Part shown: piece by piece, positions 1 to 13,300 of the stretch
How the letters are laid out: the number at the start of each line of letters is the position of its first letter
Position numbering within the stretch: the first letter of the stretch is position 1
Assembly: GCA_907165275.2 (NCBI GenBank)
Contig: OU015651.1
Span: 8,020,501-8,084,500 of the forward strand
Source: Zygaena filipendulae
Lineage: Eukaryota; Arthropoda; Insecta; Lepidoptera; Zygaenidae
Direction of reading: 5' to 3'
Length of the DNA: 64,000 nucleotides
Position numbers and translations under genes: made by a program
Notes under the pieces: model-generated
What the model was told of the DNA's origin: nothing
The model's input: the letters and a program-made list of their open reading frames with translations, nothing else
The model's database searches: none

Positions 1-20
1 ATGAACTCGATGAAGAAAAG

Positions 21-629
21 TTTTTTTCATTACTCATACTCGGAAAGTAGGTCTGAAGTTGCCTGAGAAGCTCGTTGAAAGTAACCCTTTTCAGCCCTAG
101 GGAGAATCGCTTTCAACTGACAACTGTCAAATTATTAAAAAAAAACTAGGTCTATTTTCACATTTCTATTGAACCATGTTTCAACTTTCTATACAGCCAG
201 CGCGATGTAAAATTGAAATAACGTAAAGTTTAAGTAGGTATTAATTAAAATAAAATTCACTCACTTTTTCTTAAGCTAATTCCTATTTATATTTTTTTTT
301 CTTTAATTAATACTTAATAATTAAAGATAATATTTTTTTAGGTCGCCACAATGTAAATAAAAAATACTGGCTGAATAGCTAGCTGGCCAAAGAAAAAGAA
401 ATAGGTGGGAAAGTGTCAAGCGACTATCCGATCTTCACTCATTTTTTCTTTAGCTAATTCCTATTTTTATTTTGACTTTCCTTGCATTCGTAATGAAAAG
501 CACAGTGTTACCCTCGGGAGAAAGACTTATTTAGTCCCTCGATCTATAGGCGCCCTCGCTACGCTCGGGCGCCAAACCCCGTCTCGGGACTGAATAAGTT
601 ACTTTCACCCCTAGGATAACAATGTACTA
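21..629. repeat. Dispersed repeat family R1, copy A
   Basis: About 610 bp that recurs at 907-1516 and 55333-55945 with few differences. All three copies start with a T-run followed by CATTACTCAT and end at ATGTACTA. Near the right end is a nested hairpin: an outer stem (CTTATTTAGT with ACTAAATAAG, best kept in copy B) around an inner stem GGCGCCC/GGGCGCC. A 62-codon open frame (405-593) is simply part of the repeat. No terminal inverted repeat or clear target duplication was found. If read from the right end, the left T-run could be a poly-A tail, which would fit a retroposed element, but this is inference. Confidence 0.75.
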
Positions 630-906
630 TTAATTACTCTGAGACTACAGGATGAATAAAACTAATAATTTCATAATTTTCATAATTTAATGCGTAGAAG
701 GATTACGTATTTCAAATACCTATAGTTTGCTTCTATGGTTAACAAAATAAAAATTCAAAACACATCTCAGACACGTCTGCACACGAACGCGCGAACGTCA
801 CCATTCAAAATTTCAAACTGAGGGCGAGGCAGGGGGAGGCGCGGTGTCCGGGGACGTGAGGTAAAATATAACTCCTTCAAAATATCGCTTATTTGGCGAA
901 AAAATA

Positions 907-1516
907 TTTTTCATTACTCATACTCGGAAAGTAGGTCTGAAGTTGCCTGAGAAGCGGGTTGAAAGTAACCCTTTTCAGCCCTAGGGAGAATCGCTTTCAA
1001 CTGACAACTGTCAAATTATTAAAAAAAAACTAGGTCTATTTTCACATTTCTATTGAACCATGTTTCAATTTTCTATACAGCCAGCGCGATGTAAAATTGA
1101 AAAAACGTAAAGTTTAAGTAGGTATTAATTAAAATAAAATTTATTCACTTTTTCTTAAGCTAATTCCTATTTATATTTTTTTATTTTCTTTAATTAATAC
1201 TTAATAATTAGAGAAAATATTTTTTTAGGTCGCCACAATGTAAATAAAAAATACTGGCTGAATAGCTAGCCGGCCAAAGAAAAAGAAATAGGTGGGAAAG
1301 TGTCAAGCGACTATCCGATCTTCACTCATTTTTTCTTTAGCTAATTCCTATTTTTATTTTGACTTTCCTTGCATTCGTAATGAAAAGCACAGTGTTACCC
1401 TCGGGAGAAAGACTTATTTAGTCCCTCGATCTATTGGCGCCCTCGCTACGCTCGGGCGCCAAACCCCGTCTCGGCACTAAATAAGTTACTTTCACCCCTA
1501 GGATAACAATGTACTA
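907..1516. repeat. Dispersed repeat family R1, copy B
   Basis: Second copy of the R1 repeat, in the same orientation as copy A and about 885 bp further on. The 630-906 interval between them is not repeated after copy B, so this looks like two insertions or an old duplication rather than a continuing tandem array. The right-hand hairpin is intact. Confidence 0.75.
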
Positions 1517-1534
1517 TATAGCTTGGGATATAAT

Positions 1535-1568
1535 CTCAGACGAAATAAAACTTTTTATTTCGTCTGAG
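1535..1568. repeat. 34-bp near-perfect palindrome with CTCAGACG ends
   Basis: It begins CTCAGACGAAATAAAA and ends with the reverse complement, TTTTATTTCGTCTGAG. The ends resemble the CTCAGA-ended insertions at 12496-12989, 17027-17056, 18391-18416 and 24786-24808. Here the flanks are GGGAT/ATCCC in inverted rather than direct order, so no 8-bp target duplication can be shown. Confidence 0.5.
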
Positions 1569-3419
1569 ATCCCATAGTCAAAAGCCGGCTTTATCTACAC
1601 CTTAGGTATTATGTATTTATTGATTTGCGTCAGATCCAACTTTTTTTACATTTTGCAAAATAGTAGGTACCTACCCAAATACATGCCAAATACCTACTCT
1701 GTAGGTACTCGTAGACATCACATAGATACAGCAAAATTTTGAGTCTTAACACACGACTAGAGATGGATAATGGATAAATTGCATGATTTCAATTTCATCA
1801 GTAGACAGGTACTTATATGTACTCAGTCAGAGTCAAGATATTAGGTATCTATTTTAAATTTTTTTAAAGTTATCGTGACTAACCGTATAATTACGAGTAG
1901 GTAACTACCTACGAGCTACGAGTTACGAGGAAGTAATTAGTACCTACTCACATAATAAGTTAGGTATTTTTTGCAACTATAAATCTTAGGTTATTATGTA
2001 ATAGAAGACAACGTGCGCTATTATGTATTTATTTGGAGTGAGAATATCTAACAATTCCGTTTAGGTACCTACAATTTTAAGGTACTTTAAAAGGAACCGT
2101 TAGCGAGCCCGTTAGGTTCGTCCATTGAAACTTTAAGTGAAGTCGAAGTTACAATGGATGCAATGAAAGTTATCTAACCACTGTCTGTTGTTAAACATAA
2201 TAACCAGGTACTTTAATATTACTAGGTAGGTACTTACCTACTTGAATATTTTGATTTCTCTACTTTGCTGCTCCAAAGTAACTACAGCATACAGGCGTTT
2301 CGGGTGTTTTTCTAGCGGGGTGCTTGTGATTTTAAGTTATTTTTTGGAGTTTACTCCTTATGAATCGATTTTCATATATAAGCCCGCGGTATGAAAATAG
2401 TAAAGTAAAATCAAACGTTATGCGTTATGGGCCAGCAGCTCACACCTAGTTTTTTCAGCGACTAGTAAGAGGATGAATTTTCGTGAATATCTAGGTTCAT
2501 TTCGATGAGACGCCCAAGCTTTTCCTCTGTGAAAATTTTCGAAACAGGTAGATAGGTAGCTAATGAAGTGCGTATATGTGGAAAACATATCGATTTGCGT
2601 CGTAGTTGACACACACAAGTATTTAAATGATAAAATATAATAATGAGTAAACTCGAGTCGTTCCACTTTTTTTTATTAGGTATTAAAAAGTTTGAAAAAA
2701 AAAAAGTTAAAAATAACCTATGCGGTTTTCAATTAGGTAGGTAGGTACTTAGGTACTTGAACTTTTTTGTTATGTTGCAATATCGCAGATTTACCTATCA
2801 TTTAGGTATCATCAAAAATTGGTATTTACCCTGATTTACATACTCTCCTTTTTTACGTAACTTGTAAGTTTGTAAGGGCCTTGCAACAAAGGTGCATGCA
2901 GAAGGCCCAAAACTGCGCATATCACTCAGCACCAGCCCGGTGACACTCCATACAAATGAACTGATTCAAGTACTTTCCCACAAACAGCCGGCTTGTACGT
3001 ACATGTGTGTGTGCGTATTGAAAGGTTACAGCGAGCTGGCCGTAACTGCCAGCTTAGAGCTTACTCATCAGCCAGTTGATCTAAATGTCAATTTTTCACT
3101 GAAACTACCATCAAACTTTCTCGCGACATGAGGAGGCAGGAGTGTCGCTTCTGTATATATTCTTTGCTCAGCACTAAGTAGGTACTCAGCATGACAGCAG
3201 ACAGGCAAGCGGCAAAACGACATCGCAGCAATCGTCTTTGCCCTATGGGTAGGTATTTTCATATCAGACAATTTTAGCCACGGCGACGCAACGGCATGAT
3301 AAGTACCTACCTTAGTATGTTCTTTTGTTCTCTAGTGAATAAAACTATTTCCAGACTTCTTACTGCAAGAGTACCTAATGGTGTTATTTTTTTAAAAGTG
3401 TCCTACAAATATAATAATA
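1569..3419. other. AT-rich interval without a recognisable gene
   Basis: Rich in TAGGTA/TACCTA motifs and homopolymer runs. Open frames at 2418-2666 and 2892-3131 show no codon bias, splice context or family similarity that I recognise. A more GC-balanced patch at about 2876-3290 is not identified. Confidence 0.5.
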
Positions 3420-4165
3420 CTAGCTGTGCCCCGCTGTTTCACCCGCGATAATTTTGGAGTTCCCGCTTGAATTCCGGGATAAAGAGTACCCTATGTCCTT
3501 CGCTGTACCCCTGACAACGTGCATGCCAAATTTCATCCAAATCCGTTCAGCCGTCTTTGCGTGATTGAGTATCAAACATCCACACTTTCACATTTATAAT
3601 ATTACTAGTTGTGCCCCGCGGTTTCGCCCACGTTAATTTCAGAGTTCCCGCGGGAATTCCGGGATAAAAAGTACCCTATGTGTTAATCTGATGCATAAGC
3701 TACTATATTATTTATTGTAAAGTTTCATTAAAATCCATTCAGTAGTTTTTGCGTAAAAAAGTAACAAACATCCATCCATACATACATACTCACAAACTTT
3801 CACGTTTATAATATTAGTAGGAAGGTAGGTAGGATGAAGACTTTTTTTGAAAGGCTATTAAAAACATCCATAAATATTTCTGAATAACACGAAAAAAACA
3901 CCAAAGACATGTCTACCTACCGATAATCCCTGAGTCGGATAGGGCAATAATCCTTACTATTATATGCTATTATAAATGCGAAAGTGAGTTTACTATTTGT
4001 TTGTTTGTTACGCTTTCACGCCTCAACGGCTCAACAGATCATCATGAAATTTTGCCTACACGTTGTCAGGGGTACAGAGAAGGATGTAGGGTACTTTTAG
4101 TCCCGGAATTCCCGCGGGAACTCCGAAATTTACGCGGGTGAAACCGCGGGTAACAGCTAGTTCTT
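3420..4165. repeat. Cluster of three CCCGCGGG-centred dispersed repeats
   Basis: Copies at about 3420-3600 (+), 3601-3826 (+) and 3949-4162 (-). The unit reads ACTAGCTGTGCCCCGCGG, then the palindrome TTCCCGCGGGAATTCC, then text matching GATAAAAAGTACCCTATGTC, and it ends in an AT-rich ATTATAAATGCGAAAG-like tail. It is the commonest repeat in this window, with more than twenty copies or fragments. It resembles 3'-end or SINE-like repeats abundant in Lepidoptera; I do not assign a class. Confidence 0.75.
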
Positions 4166-4265
4166 TATATAAAGTTAAGGTAACCAAATATTATGTAGTT
4201 TAATATAGGTAGGTACATACAAGGCTTAAAAAAAAATCTTACATGAATTAGGATTATAAGGTATA

Positions 4266-4271
4266 TTTATT
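4266..4271 (-). terminator. Polyadenylation signal of COMMD2
   Basis: TTTATT on the plus strand is AATAAA on the minus strand, about 130 bp past the COMMD2 stop codon. It is the nearest canonical signal downstream of that gene. Confidence 0.45.
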
Positions 4272-4398
4272 TTATTCCTTCCCAGCTACAACTGGGCCAG
4301 CTCTTATGTCATACCAACAACTTGAATACCTACTTCTCATCTGGCAGCAGAGAAACAAAAAGCACGCCACTACTGATTGTGGTATTTCATTTTAAACT

Positions 4399-7300
4399 CT
4401 ACTGTAGCACTCTTTGTATTTTTCGCACATGTTGACTTTTCGATTCTTTCATAGCTTGCTCCAACTTATTCACTAAGTTCACCAAGTTTGGCAGATCACA
4501 CTGCACGAATACACGGTTGATTATATTCTGACATTGACTTGTTGCTTTTGCATGGGCAATAGGTAGATTAATCGGAGGTACAATTTCATATTTGCTTTCA
4601 TCTAATTCAATTGTTTCACTTTTTTGATTGTAAATCTTTGGAGTCATTAAAACAAAGTTCATTGCTATAATAGGCTTCATTCCCATAGGTACGTTTTTAG
4701 ATGCAATCTGAAATAATGTTTGGATACTTAAACACAGAACTATGGTAAAATAGTTTTCATCTTTTGATCAAAAAACAATAATTCCAACATTGCGTAGGTA
4801 CGCGCATCCACAGGTACCTACTAACTACCTATATACTTTACAGAAATAAAAACAAGTGATTTCAAGTTTTTAGAAATTATGTATTTTAAAAGTCATAGTA
4901 ATAATTTAAATCCAAAAACTAATTGATCTTTTATGAGTCATTCATTGATATTTTTACATAATTGACCTTGTAATCACCATCGTTCTCTACTGATCGTCGC
5001 TTAGTAGTTAAGGATTGCTTTTCAAGCGTCGAATGTAGACATAAATAATGTGTAGCGATAAGCGAGCATTGCGGGATATGAGGCGCATGTAGTCAGATGT
5101 AGTACAAGTAATGAACGCAGATTCGGAACGCGTTTGTACACACACCCTACGTTTATTTTCTTAAGGGCAAAGTAATTCCTACAATAAACGCGTTACCCCT
5201 TGGCCACAGTCTCGGCGGCAGCGGTCGGTGGCGGCGGCGGCGACGGCAATAACAAATGATAGACAACATAAGAAGTAGGCCACAGCTGTCAGCAGCGCGA
5301 GCTTTGGCCAACTTCGTATGTTGTCTAAATGTCTAGCATTTGTTTTCGCCGCCGCCACCGCCGCTGCAAAGACTGTGGCGCTGCCCTTAAAGCGGCTACA
5401 CACGGCCCTAAAATCAGAGGCGATATCGGGAGTAATGTTGCCAGGTTGCAAGACCTAATAACCGGACAGACCAGCCATCAAAAAGGCCGAACACCCTATT
5501 ACATTATTGAGGATTAAGTACTTATAATCTTCAATAATTTAGTGTGTCTTCAATAATAATAATCCACTTCACAACACACTGATCTACTCGATCCCACACT
5601 AAGCTATAAGCTTGTGTCGTGGAAACCAAGCAAACGTGGTATATACTACATATTATTACATCAACCAAAACGAAATCCTCTAATATTGTGTTATCGGATC
5701 AAGGAACTAACGTACCAACCGATAAAATTCCTGACTATCTCAATAACCATTTCCTGACAGTCACTTCGAAATTCTCGCTACAGACAGACAGACAAAAAGC
5801 TATAAATTACCTAAATAAGTATACACAAAAACTAAATGTTCCTGAAATGACACTCCCGACAGTAACCCGTGACACGATAGATCGAGTACTAAAATCAATG
5901 TTAAAGACACCGAACACACTTGACCTATATGACATTTCTGTGAATATTTTATTATCCATCTGGCCTTTTCTGTCCGAAGTATAATTAGTCACCTTGATTA
6001 ATGATATTTTTTCAAAAGGGATATACCCTGACGTTCTTAAATGTACGCGAGTTTGTCCGGTCTACAAAGGGAAGGGTGATAAAGATAAAGTAGATAGTTA
6101 CAGACCTATAACTATCGTCCCGAACATGTCCAAAATTATTGAGTCTATACTATCTGCATGTATCATGGAACATTTGGAAACAAATGAGTTGCTATCTGAC
6201 AAGCAGTATGCATACAGAAAATGTAAGTCAACCACTAGCGCCGCACAAAAAATTATAGATTCAATAATGACCGGAATAGATGATAAATACAAAACAGCCG
6301 GAATTTTTTGTGACCTCTCGAAGGCATTCGATGTCATAGAAAATGAGCTACTATTAGAAAAATTACCGTACTACGGGATAAAGAATAAAAATCATAGTCT
6401 CATAAAATCGTTTCTCAAAAACAGAAAGCAAACTGTTGAGATCGCGTGTGAAGGTGGACGAAGGAAGGTTAGGTCTACGGACGGTGAAGTAACGGTGGGC
6501 ATACCACAAGGATCTGCCCTTGGAAATACCATGTTTTTAATATTTGTCAACGACCTACCGTCCTTCATCACCGATGGCCTGATAGTCCTATTCGCCGACG
6601 ACACGACTATCGTTGTATGCGCTCCAACGTACGAATTACTAAACGAGAAAATTGAAAGCTTGCGCGTACAACTACAGCAGTGGTTTTCATGCAACGGCCT
6701 TTTATTGAATGTAAATAAATCAAACATAATACTTTTTTCCGGGAGATCAGTACCACGCCCTATGTGCATAAATAGTTCCATCCCGGTGTCTAGCAATTGC
6801 AAATTCCTAGGATTTACGCTGGATGCCAACTTAAACTGGAAGTTGCACGTTCAGTCCCTTTGCGACAGGCTAAGCAGTGCATCCTATGCAATGCGAAAAC
6901 TGAGGCCTCTTACTTCGGACAGCGTGCTAAAGCAGATGTATTTCGCACACTTTCATTCGCTGCTGTCGTACGGGACCATCCTTTGGGGGAACTCAACGGA
7001 TTCGGATCGTGTATTCATCTTACAAAAACGAGCAATAAGAATACTCTCCTCCGTGAAACCAGGACATTCATGTAAAACCCTTTTCAAAAAGCATAACGTA
7101 ATGACATTGTATTCGCTGTACTTATTCCAAATTATTATGTACGTACGCCAAAATCTCCAATGTTTTCATCGTAGGCTGGGCGGAGAACATCAATTACGTA
7201 ACGAAGGGCGACTTATGGTGGTGCCGCGTCGCACTAAACTCGCCACAAAAAACCCTCGCGTTATCGGTCCCACGTACTACGAGCACCTCCCCGCGGATAT

Positions 7301-10300
7301 CCGCAATGAAAACAATGACGAAACATTTGGTCGCCGATTGAAAAACCTTCTGTTGGAAAATGTGTTATACTCTGTTGACGAATTTTTAAAAATGAAATTT
7401 AAATAACTACATATTGTACATTGTGTATCTTTCTATTTATTGTTATTGTGTATTTTTATAATTTAAACTTTTGACATTCTTTATTATTAATATTATTTGG
7501 ATTGACATGTTTATACTTATAAATTGTAAATGACGATCCCTCTTACGGATAACACTAGTATATATGAATGTGTATACAATGTTATTATTGTAAAAGCGAA
7601 ATAAATTAATCTAATCTAATCTAATCTAATCTATATTATATTACAATATAGATATATATGTATACAACGTGTTAATGAATTAACTGAAAACTAGAAAGTA
7701 GTTTGCTCAGAATCAACTAGCGAATCGATCACACTATGTGTTTTAATATAGGTTATATTTTTTCATTTTTATTAGCCCATGTGTAAATTATTTATAACTA
7801 GCTGACCTGCGCGGTTTCACCCGCGGTAATTTCGGAGTTCCCGCGGGAATTCCAGGATAAAATATAGTTATAAACCTTCCCCATGAATCACTCTATCTAT
7901 TGGTGAAAACCGCATCAAAATCCGTTGCGTAGTTTTAAAGATTTAAGCATAGGTACATAGGGATATAGGGACAGAGTACGGGAGATACCGATGCTAATTC
8001 GGGATTCACTCGGGCGTCGTTGGGACCTATTGGGATTTGAAGATTAGGAGATATAAACAAAATAAGGTTATATGATGTTTTTTCATTCACCGGTGGGTTT
8101 AGCTTCTACAGGCTTTCAAAAATGTAAAAAAAAATAGTAAAATGGAAATACTCGAGCGCGTCACGTTATTAATCTGACTGCAAGAAACAAAAATTATGAT
8201 TTATTTTAAAAGTTTTTGTTCACAAAAAACACACTTTATATTTCTATGAAATATGTAAAAGCTCACAAAATATTATTCACAAAACTAACTTTAAAGCACA
8301 AACAAGCCAGAGCATCTTACATATAATAACATGAACGTGTTGTTTTGTGATGAGCTGTAAAGTAAAATGGCGTCATGGCGATGGACAGCAGCGTGGGAAT
8401 ATGGTGTAAGAGAGTCAGAGATACACAAACAGTGAAAGGGAGAGAGAGGCGCAGAGCGGAGTAATACACCTACCTTTACCACTACTTTTTTGAAGTCGGT
8501 TAAAAATTACATTAAAGTGAAAGGTTATAGGTTAACCTATAGTTTGATGTAATACTTACCTTAACTTATTTTAATATGTATTTTAACCGACCAAAAAAAA
8601 GTTATAATTGGACACGTTTAGCGCCGTGATATGATGACGTTATGGCGACGGAAAGTAGTGTGAGGACGGTGCGAGAGAGTGAGAGATAGAGAAAAAGTAA
8701 AAGGGAAAGAAAGACAGAGATATGAATAGGTAAATGTTTCACTGCAGCTGCTCGTTCTAAACTTTAAAGACGATTTTTGTTTCTTCGGCTTATGAAAATC
8801 GGCAGATTATATTTTTCCCGCTATCCTTGAGTTATTTACTTCAAAATAAAAAATAAATCAACCGCGCTCGAGAATGTCGAAGTTGCGTTTTTTTTTTTTT
8901 TGCAAGTTTGTGATCCTCTAACTCCCTTAAGTCACGTTCAAATCGTCAGATAGACACTTTTCAGCATGTAATTAACCCACCATATCTTAATCTGACGCGC
9001 TCGAGTATTTCGAGTTATCGAATTTTTTTTTTAATAATCTGATCGGTTATTCTAGACGCACCCACCAGTGTAGAGGGCCTATATTTGGTGGAGGTACTCA
9101 ACATGGTGCAAGGTACCCCTCTTATGTTCATCTGACGCGCTTTAGCTAATCCACAAATCCCCTCTTGGCGGTCCGTACTACAATATTTGGCGCGTACGCC
9201 GCCGCCCGCTGCAAAAAAAAATCGAACCGGTATCGGTAAGAGCGGGCGTAGCGCTTGGAATCTCGTAGATAAGTCACCTCCAAACTAATGTTGAATAACT
9301 TTTAAAGTATAAATTTTTTCAACATAAAATATATTTTAATCATATCATTGTTTATTTTTTTAAATGGGATGTATCAGGTTTTCAGTTAATTCATTAACTC
9401 GTTGGACACACGCCCAGACTGGAAAATGGAACGCTGTGTTCATCACACAAAGTCCACCCCAACCCTAAATCGAAACCCCTTGATTAGCGGGCAGGCATGG
9501 TGACCTACTGCGCCAATCGGGTCGTCAATAATGTGGGTCCGGCCTTTTTACACAAATGTCCGGCCAAACTGGCTGATCTGTCCCGCTATTAGGTTAGGCG
9601 ACCTGGCAACATTACTCCCGATATCACCTCGGATTTTAGGGCCGTGTGTAACCGCTTTTAGTTTAAAGGAACGATATTTCACTGAAATAACGCTCATATA
9701 CGTAAAGACGCGCTGTATCACGTTGGTTACCTACGTCTACCGCCGTACTGGAATAGGGTACTTGCATGAAATTTATTGTAAGAAATTGTGTCAATATTTC
9801 AAAAATAGAGCCTTAGAAAAGCTTTATCGTGAAAGATTTACTAAAAAAATTTCAATAGTTTCCAAAATATTCAACTTTTAATTTTGTGAAACGGAACGTT
9901 GCAACGAAACACCAATCACAGCCAAGCTTGACACAGGTAAATGTTTCCTAAAAAAATAAAAGTGACACACGTCACTTATTTTTTTAGGAAACATTTACCT
10001 CTTTCAGAGAAGGCAAAAGAAACTAAATGCATACAGTCAACGCATATTTTCCATTTTCTGAAGTTATTTACTTTAAAATGCATCGGTAAGATGCATTTCG
10101 ATTCTTTACTGGAACTTTTGGAAGTAAATCGACATAGTTCAACCTTAATTTCGCTTTTGGATATTGAAGTTATCTGTCTGTCAGTGTCACATGACCCTGT
10201 CAATACGACAGTGACATTTCTATCACAGATTAATAAGGCGTAATTTTGAACTAGTGACGTCATTCCGCGTTTCGGCGGTAAGGTTTAAAGTAGGAAATTT

Positions 10301-13300
10301 TAAACGCTCTATTTAATTAGTTTATGCATATATTTTTTTTCTTTTTCTTGTTTTGTTTAAGTAGGCCATATATCTTTCAAATAGACTGAATAAAAATTCA
10401 TGCAAGTACCCTATTGTGCAAAAAACAGATTAGGTACCTACCTACCCAATGAATTATCATTTTACGATTATGTGTCAAAATCACCCCAGAACTTGATATA
10501 AATTATATAAGTATTAAAATGGGGAAAAAAAATAAACTATTAAAAGTAGAATAACTTTCGTAGTGTTTTATGTTATTTTTATAGGCGAGCAAAACAATAC
10601 AATACAAATATTCTTTATTTTCACCAAAAAACAAAAAAAAAATATAAAAACAACAGTGTTTGTAATCATGAGTTGATTGTTTTTCAGGCTCAATAACTCA
10701 GATTTTTGATAATTACACTTTTCTATCCTTCAATGTTTAGTAAAAAGATAAAAGATGTTTTAAAAATACCCAAAATAGAGATTAATGAGTTTTCTACATT
10801 TTTTTTCAGAGAGAAATTATATTTCATTGTTTTCCCTTTTATTGTACAAGGGAAATTGCATGAATTTGATAATTGGATAATGGATATAAATAATCAATAG
10901 TGTGTTATCCCACACTGATGCCATTATGAGTAAATCGCGTTTTCAAATTATAGCGCCATTTTGTGTCAACATTTTTTACGTATTGTTGGTAGGTAGGTAT
11001 TTAAACAATGTAATAAGGTTAACAGATAATTAAAAAACGTTGTAACTTCTAATGAAGTGTTCTGTATCAATAACTTAATTTATGAATTTTTGTGGGTTAA
11101 CATTTTTTTACTTAATAACGTCCAATTTTATTAGAATCAATATTTCAAAAGTCCGAGAAAAGCATACCTAAAACGTAAACGTAAAAGATTTATTTAAAAA
11201 ATGTCAATATTAAAATGCAATTCGATGTTTTACTGGAACTTTTGGACGCAATTTGTTACAGCTGAAACTGAATTTAACTTTATGAATTTTAATTTCTTCT
11301 TATTTTTTTTAAAACGGCTAAATTTTAATTTACTTTCACTTTACGAAAATGTGAGTGTTACATTGAAATAGAAAAAACTTTTTTTAAATCACGTTAAAAT
11401 TATTTTCGTTCATTATTATTGTTCGATTTTGTAATAAAAGTGTTAAAATATTGGTAGATTTATGATATTTGGACATAGATAAGCAATAGTGTGTTAACCC
11501 ACACTGGAGATATTTTGAGTAAATCGTGTTTTAAAATTATAGCGCCATTTTGTGTCAACATTTTTTTATGTTCAACATTTTGTTACATATTTAAACAATG
11601 TAATAAGGTAAACACATAACCAAAAAACGTTCTCTAACTCTCAATAAAGCGTTCTGTATCAATAACTTAATTTTGTGGGTTAACATGTTATTGCTTATCT
11701 GCGTCCATTTGTTTTTTTCAAGCATATAAAGTGTTCTATTATTAGTAATTATTATTATTATTACATATCGTGTCAACATGAGTGACATCTCCATCAGAGA
11801 TTTTAGGAGATTATTGGCATGACATGACACTATCTGCATGACACTATCTTTTGCATTCTTTTTTTTTTGTATATTACCTATAGATCCAGCCCAGCGATAC
11901 TCCCTTGAAGCAAAAGTTACTATGGATTTATGCGCGAACTTCTTTACCAACTTTAGAATACTTAACAAAATTCCTATGACCGCGTCATACATCATGCTTT
12001 CATAGATCGGTTCAGCGATTAGTATGAAAATGACGACTCTTAAAACTCTTTAAAACAAGCTGAAAAAAAATATTCCTGCAAGTTCTCCATTAAATTATGT
12101 ACCTAACTACCTACTTCGTTAAAAATGCCGAACATAATAATAGGTAAACTATTTTTGATACCAAAAACCTTATATTAATTATCTATACCTTATAGTAACA
12201 AGTTCTTGTACCTACATATTCCTAATTTGGGTGAGTAGCCAATGTGAGATAGGTAAACTAGTAGGCAATACAAATTAATGTATTGTCATTTACCTGCATT
12301 TCAAGCCTCCAAGCGAGATGCTGGTAATTTGGATCCTTCTGATGCAGCAAGTATAATGCTTGAGAGAGTTCCAACCGTTTTGCGCAATATAGTTTTAGCA
12401 AAACTTCTTGCTGATCATTTGAGAAACCAGCTAAGGCCAATGAGGACTTAAAGTCAGCATCAGATAACTAAAATTAACAATTAGTATGTGCGCAGCTCAG
12501 ACCAAATAAAAACTAAAGACGGAACGTCTCGAACAACGAAGTGAAGCCGGTTGCGTATGCATGTGGTGATTAGGAAAGTGTATGGATTTGCTAAGTTTAC
12601 TTACTGGTGATAACTCTACACCACATCTGACTGCTGTTATTATAAATGGTACTGTTTGAAGGATAAGACCTATAATTGGCCTTACACTTGTGTATTGTAT
12701 TATATTGTAATCTATGTTACGCTGTTGGTTTTATAAATAAAAATAAAATAAGTGATTCCATGCTGTTTTTTTATTTTTTTAACGTGTGATTGTTGCACCC
12801 GTTGACGACACAATATGGCATTTTACTTGATTGTTGCGTCACCTCCATTAGCGGGAGAAGGTCAAACTAAAACGTATTCTTTTTCTTGTGTGCGTGTTTC
12901 TGTGTAGGTACGTGCACGGCGTGGTGTCTTTTTCTGGGCTTCACTTGCTTGTTCTACGCGTTCCGTCTTTAGTTTTTATTTGGTCTGAGGTGCACAGTTT
13001 AATAATCCACTTCATAACACACACATCTACTTGATCCCACAACAAGCTATAAAAGCTTGTTTTGTGGAAACCAAGCAAATGTGGTTTATTTATACTACAT
13101 ATTATTATTACATGTTTATTATACCGTAAATCCTACTAATATTATAAATGTGAAAGAGTGGATGTTTCGAAGTTTGTTACTCAATCACGCAAAAACGGTC
13201 GAACGGATTTGGATGAAATTTGGCATACACATTTTCAGGAGTACAGAGAAAGACATAGGGTACTTTTTATCCCGGAATTCCCGCGGGATCTCCGAAATTA

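Noticed and set aside
405..593. 62-codon frame present three times
   Set aside because: It is identical because it sits inside repeat R1. No start context, domain or codon preference supports a protein.
5179..5451. Alanine-rich 90-residue frame
   Set aside because: It arises from GCC/GGC repeats in the arms of the fold-back element at 5161-5390.
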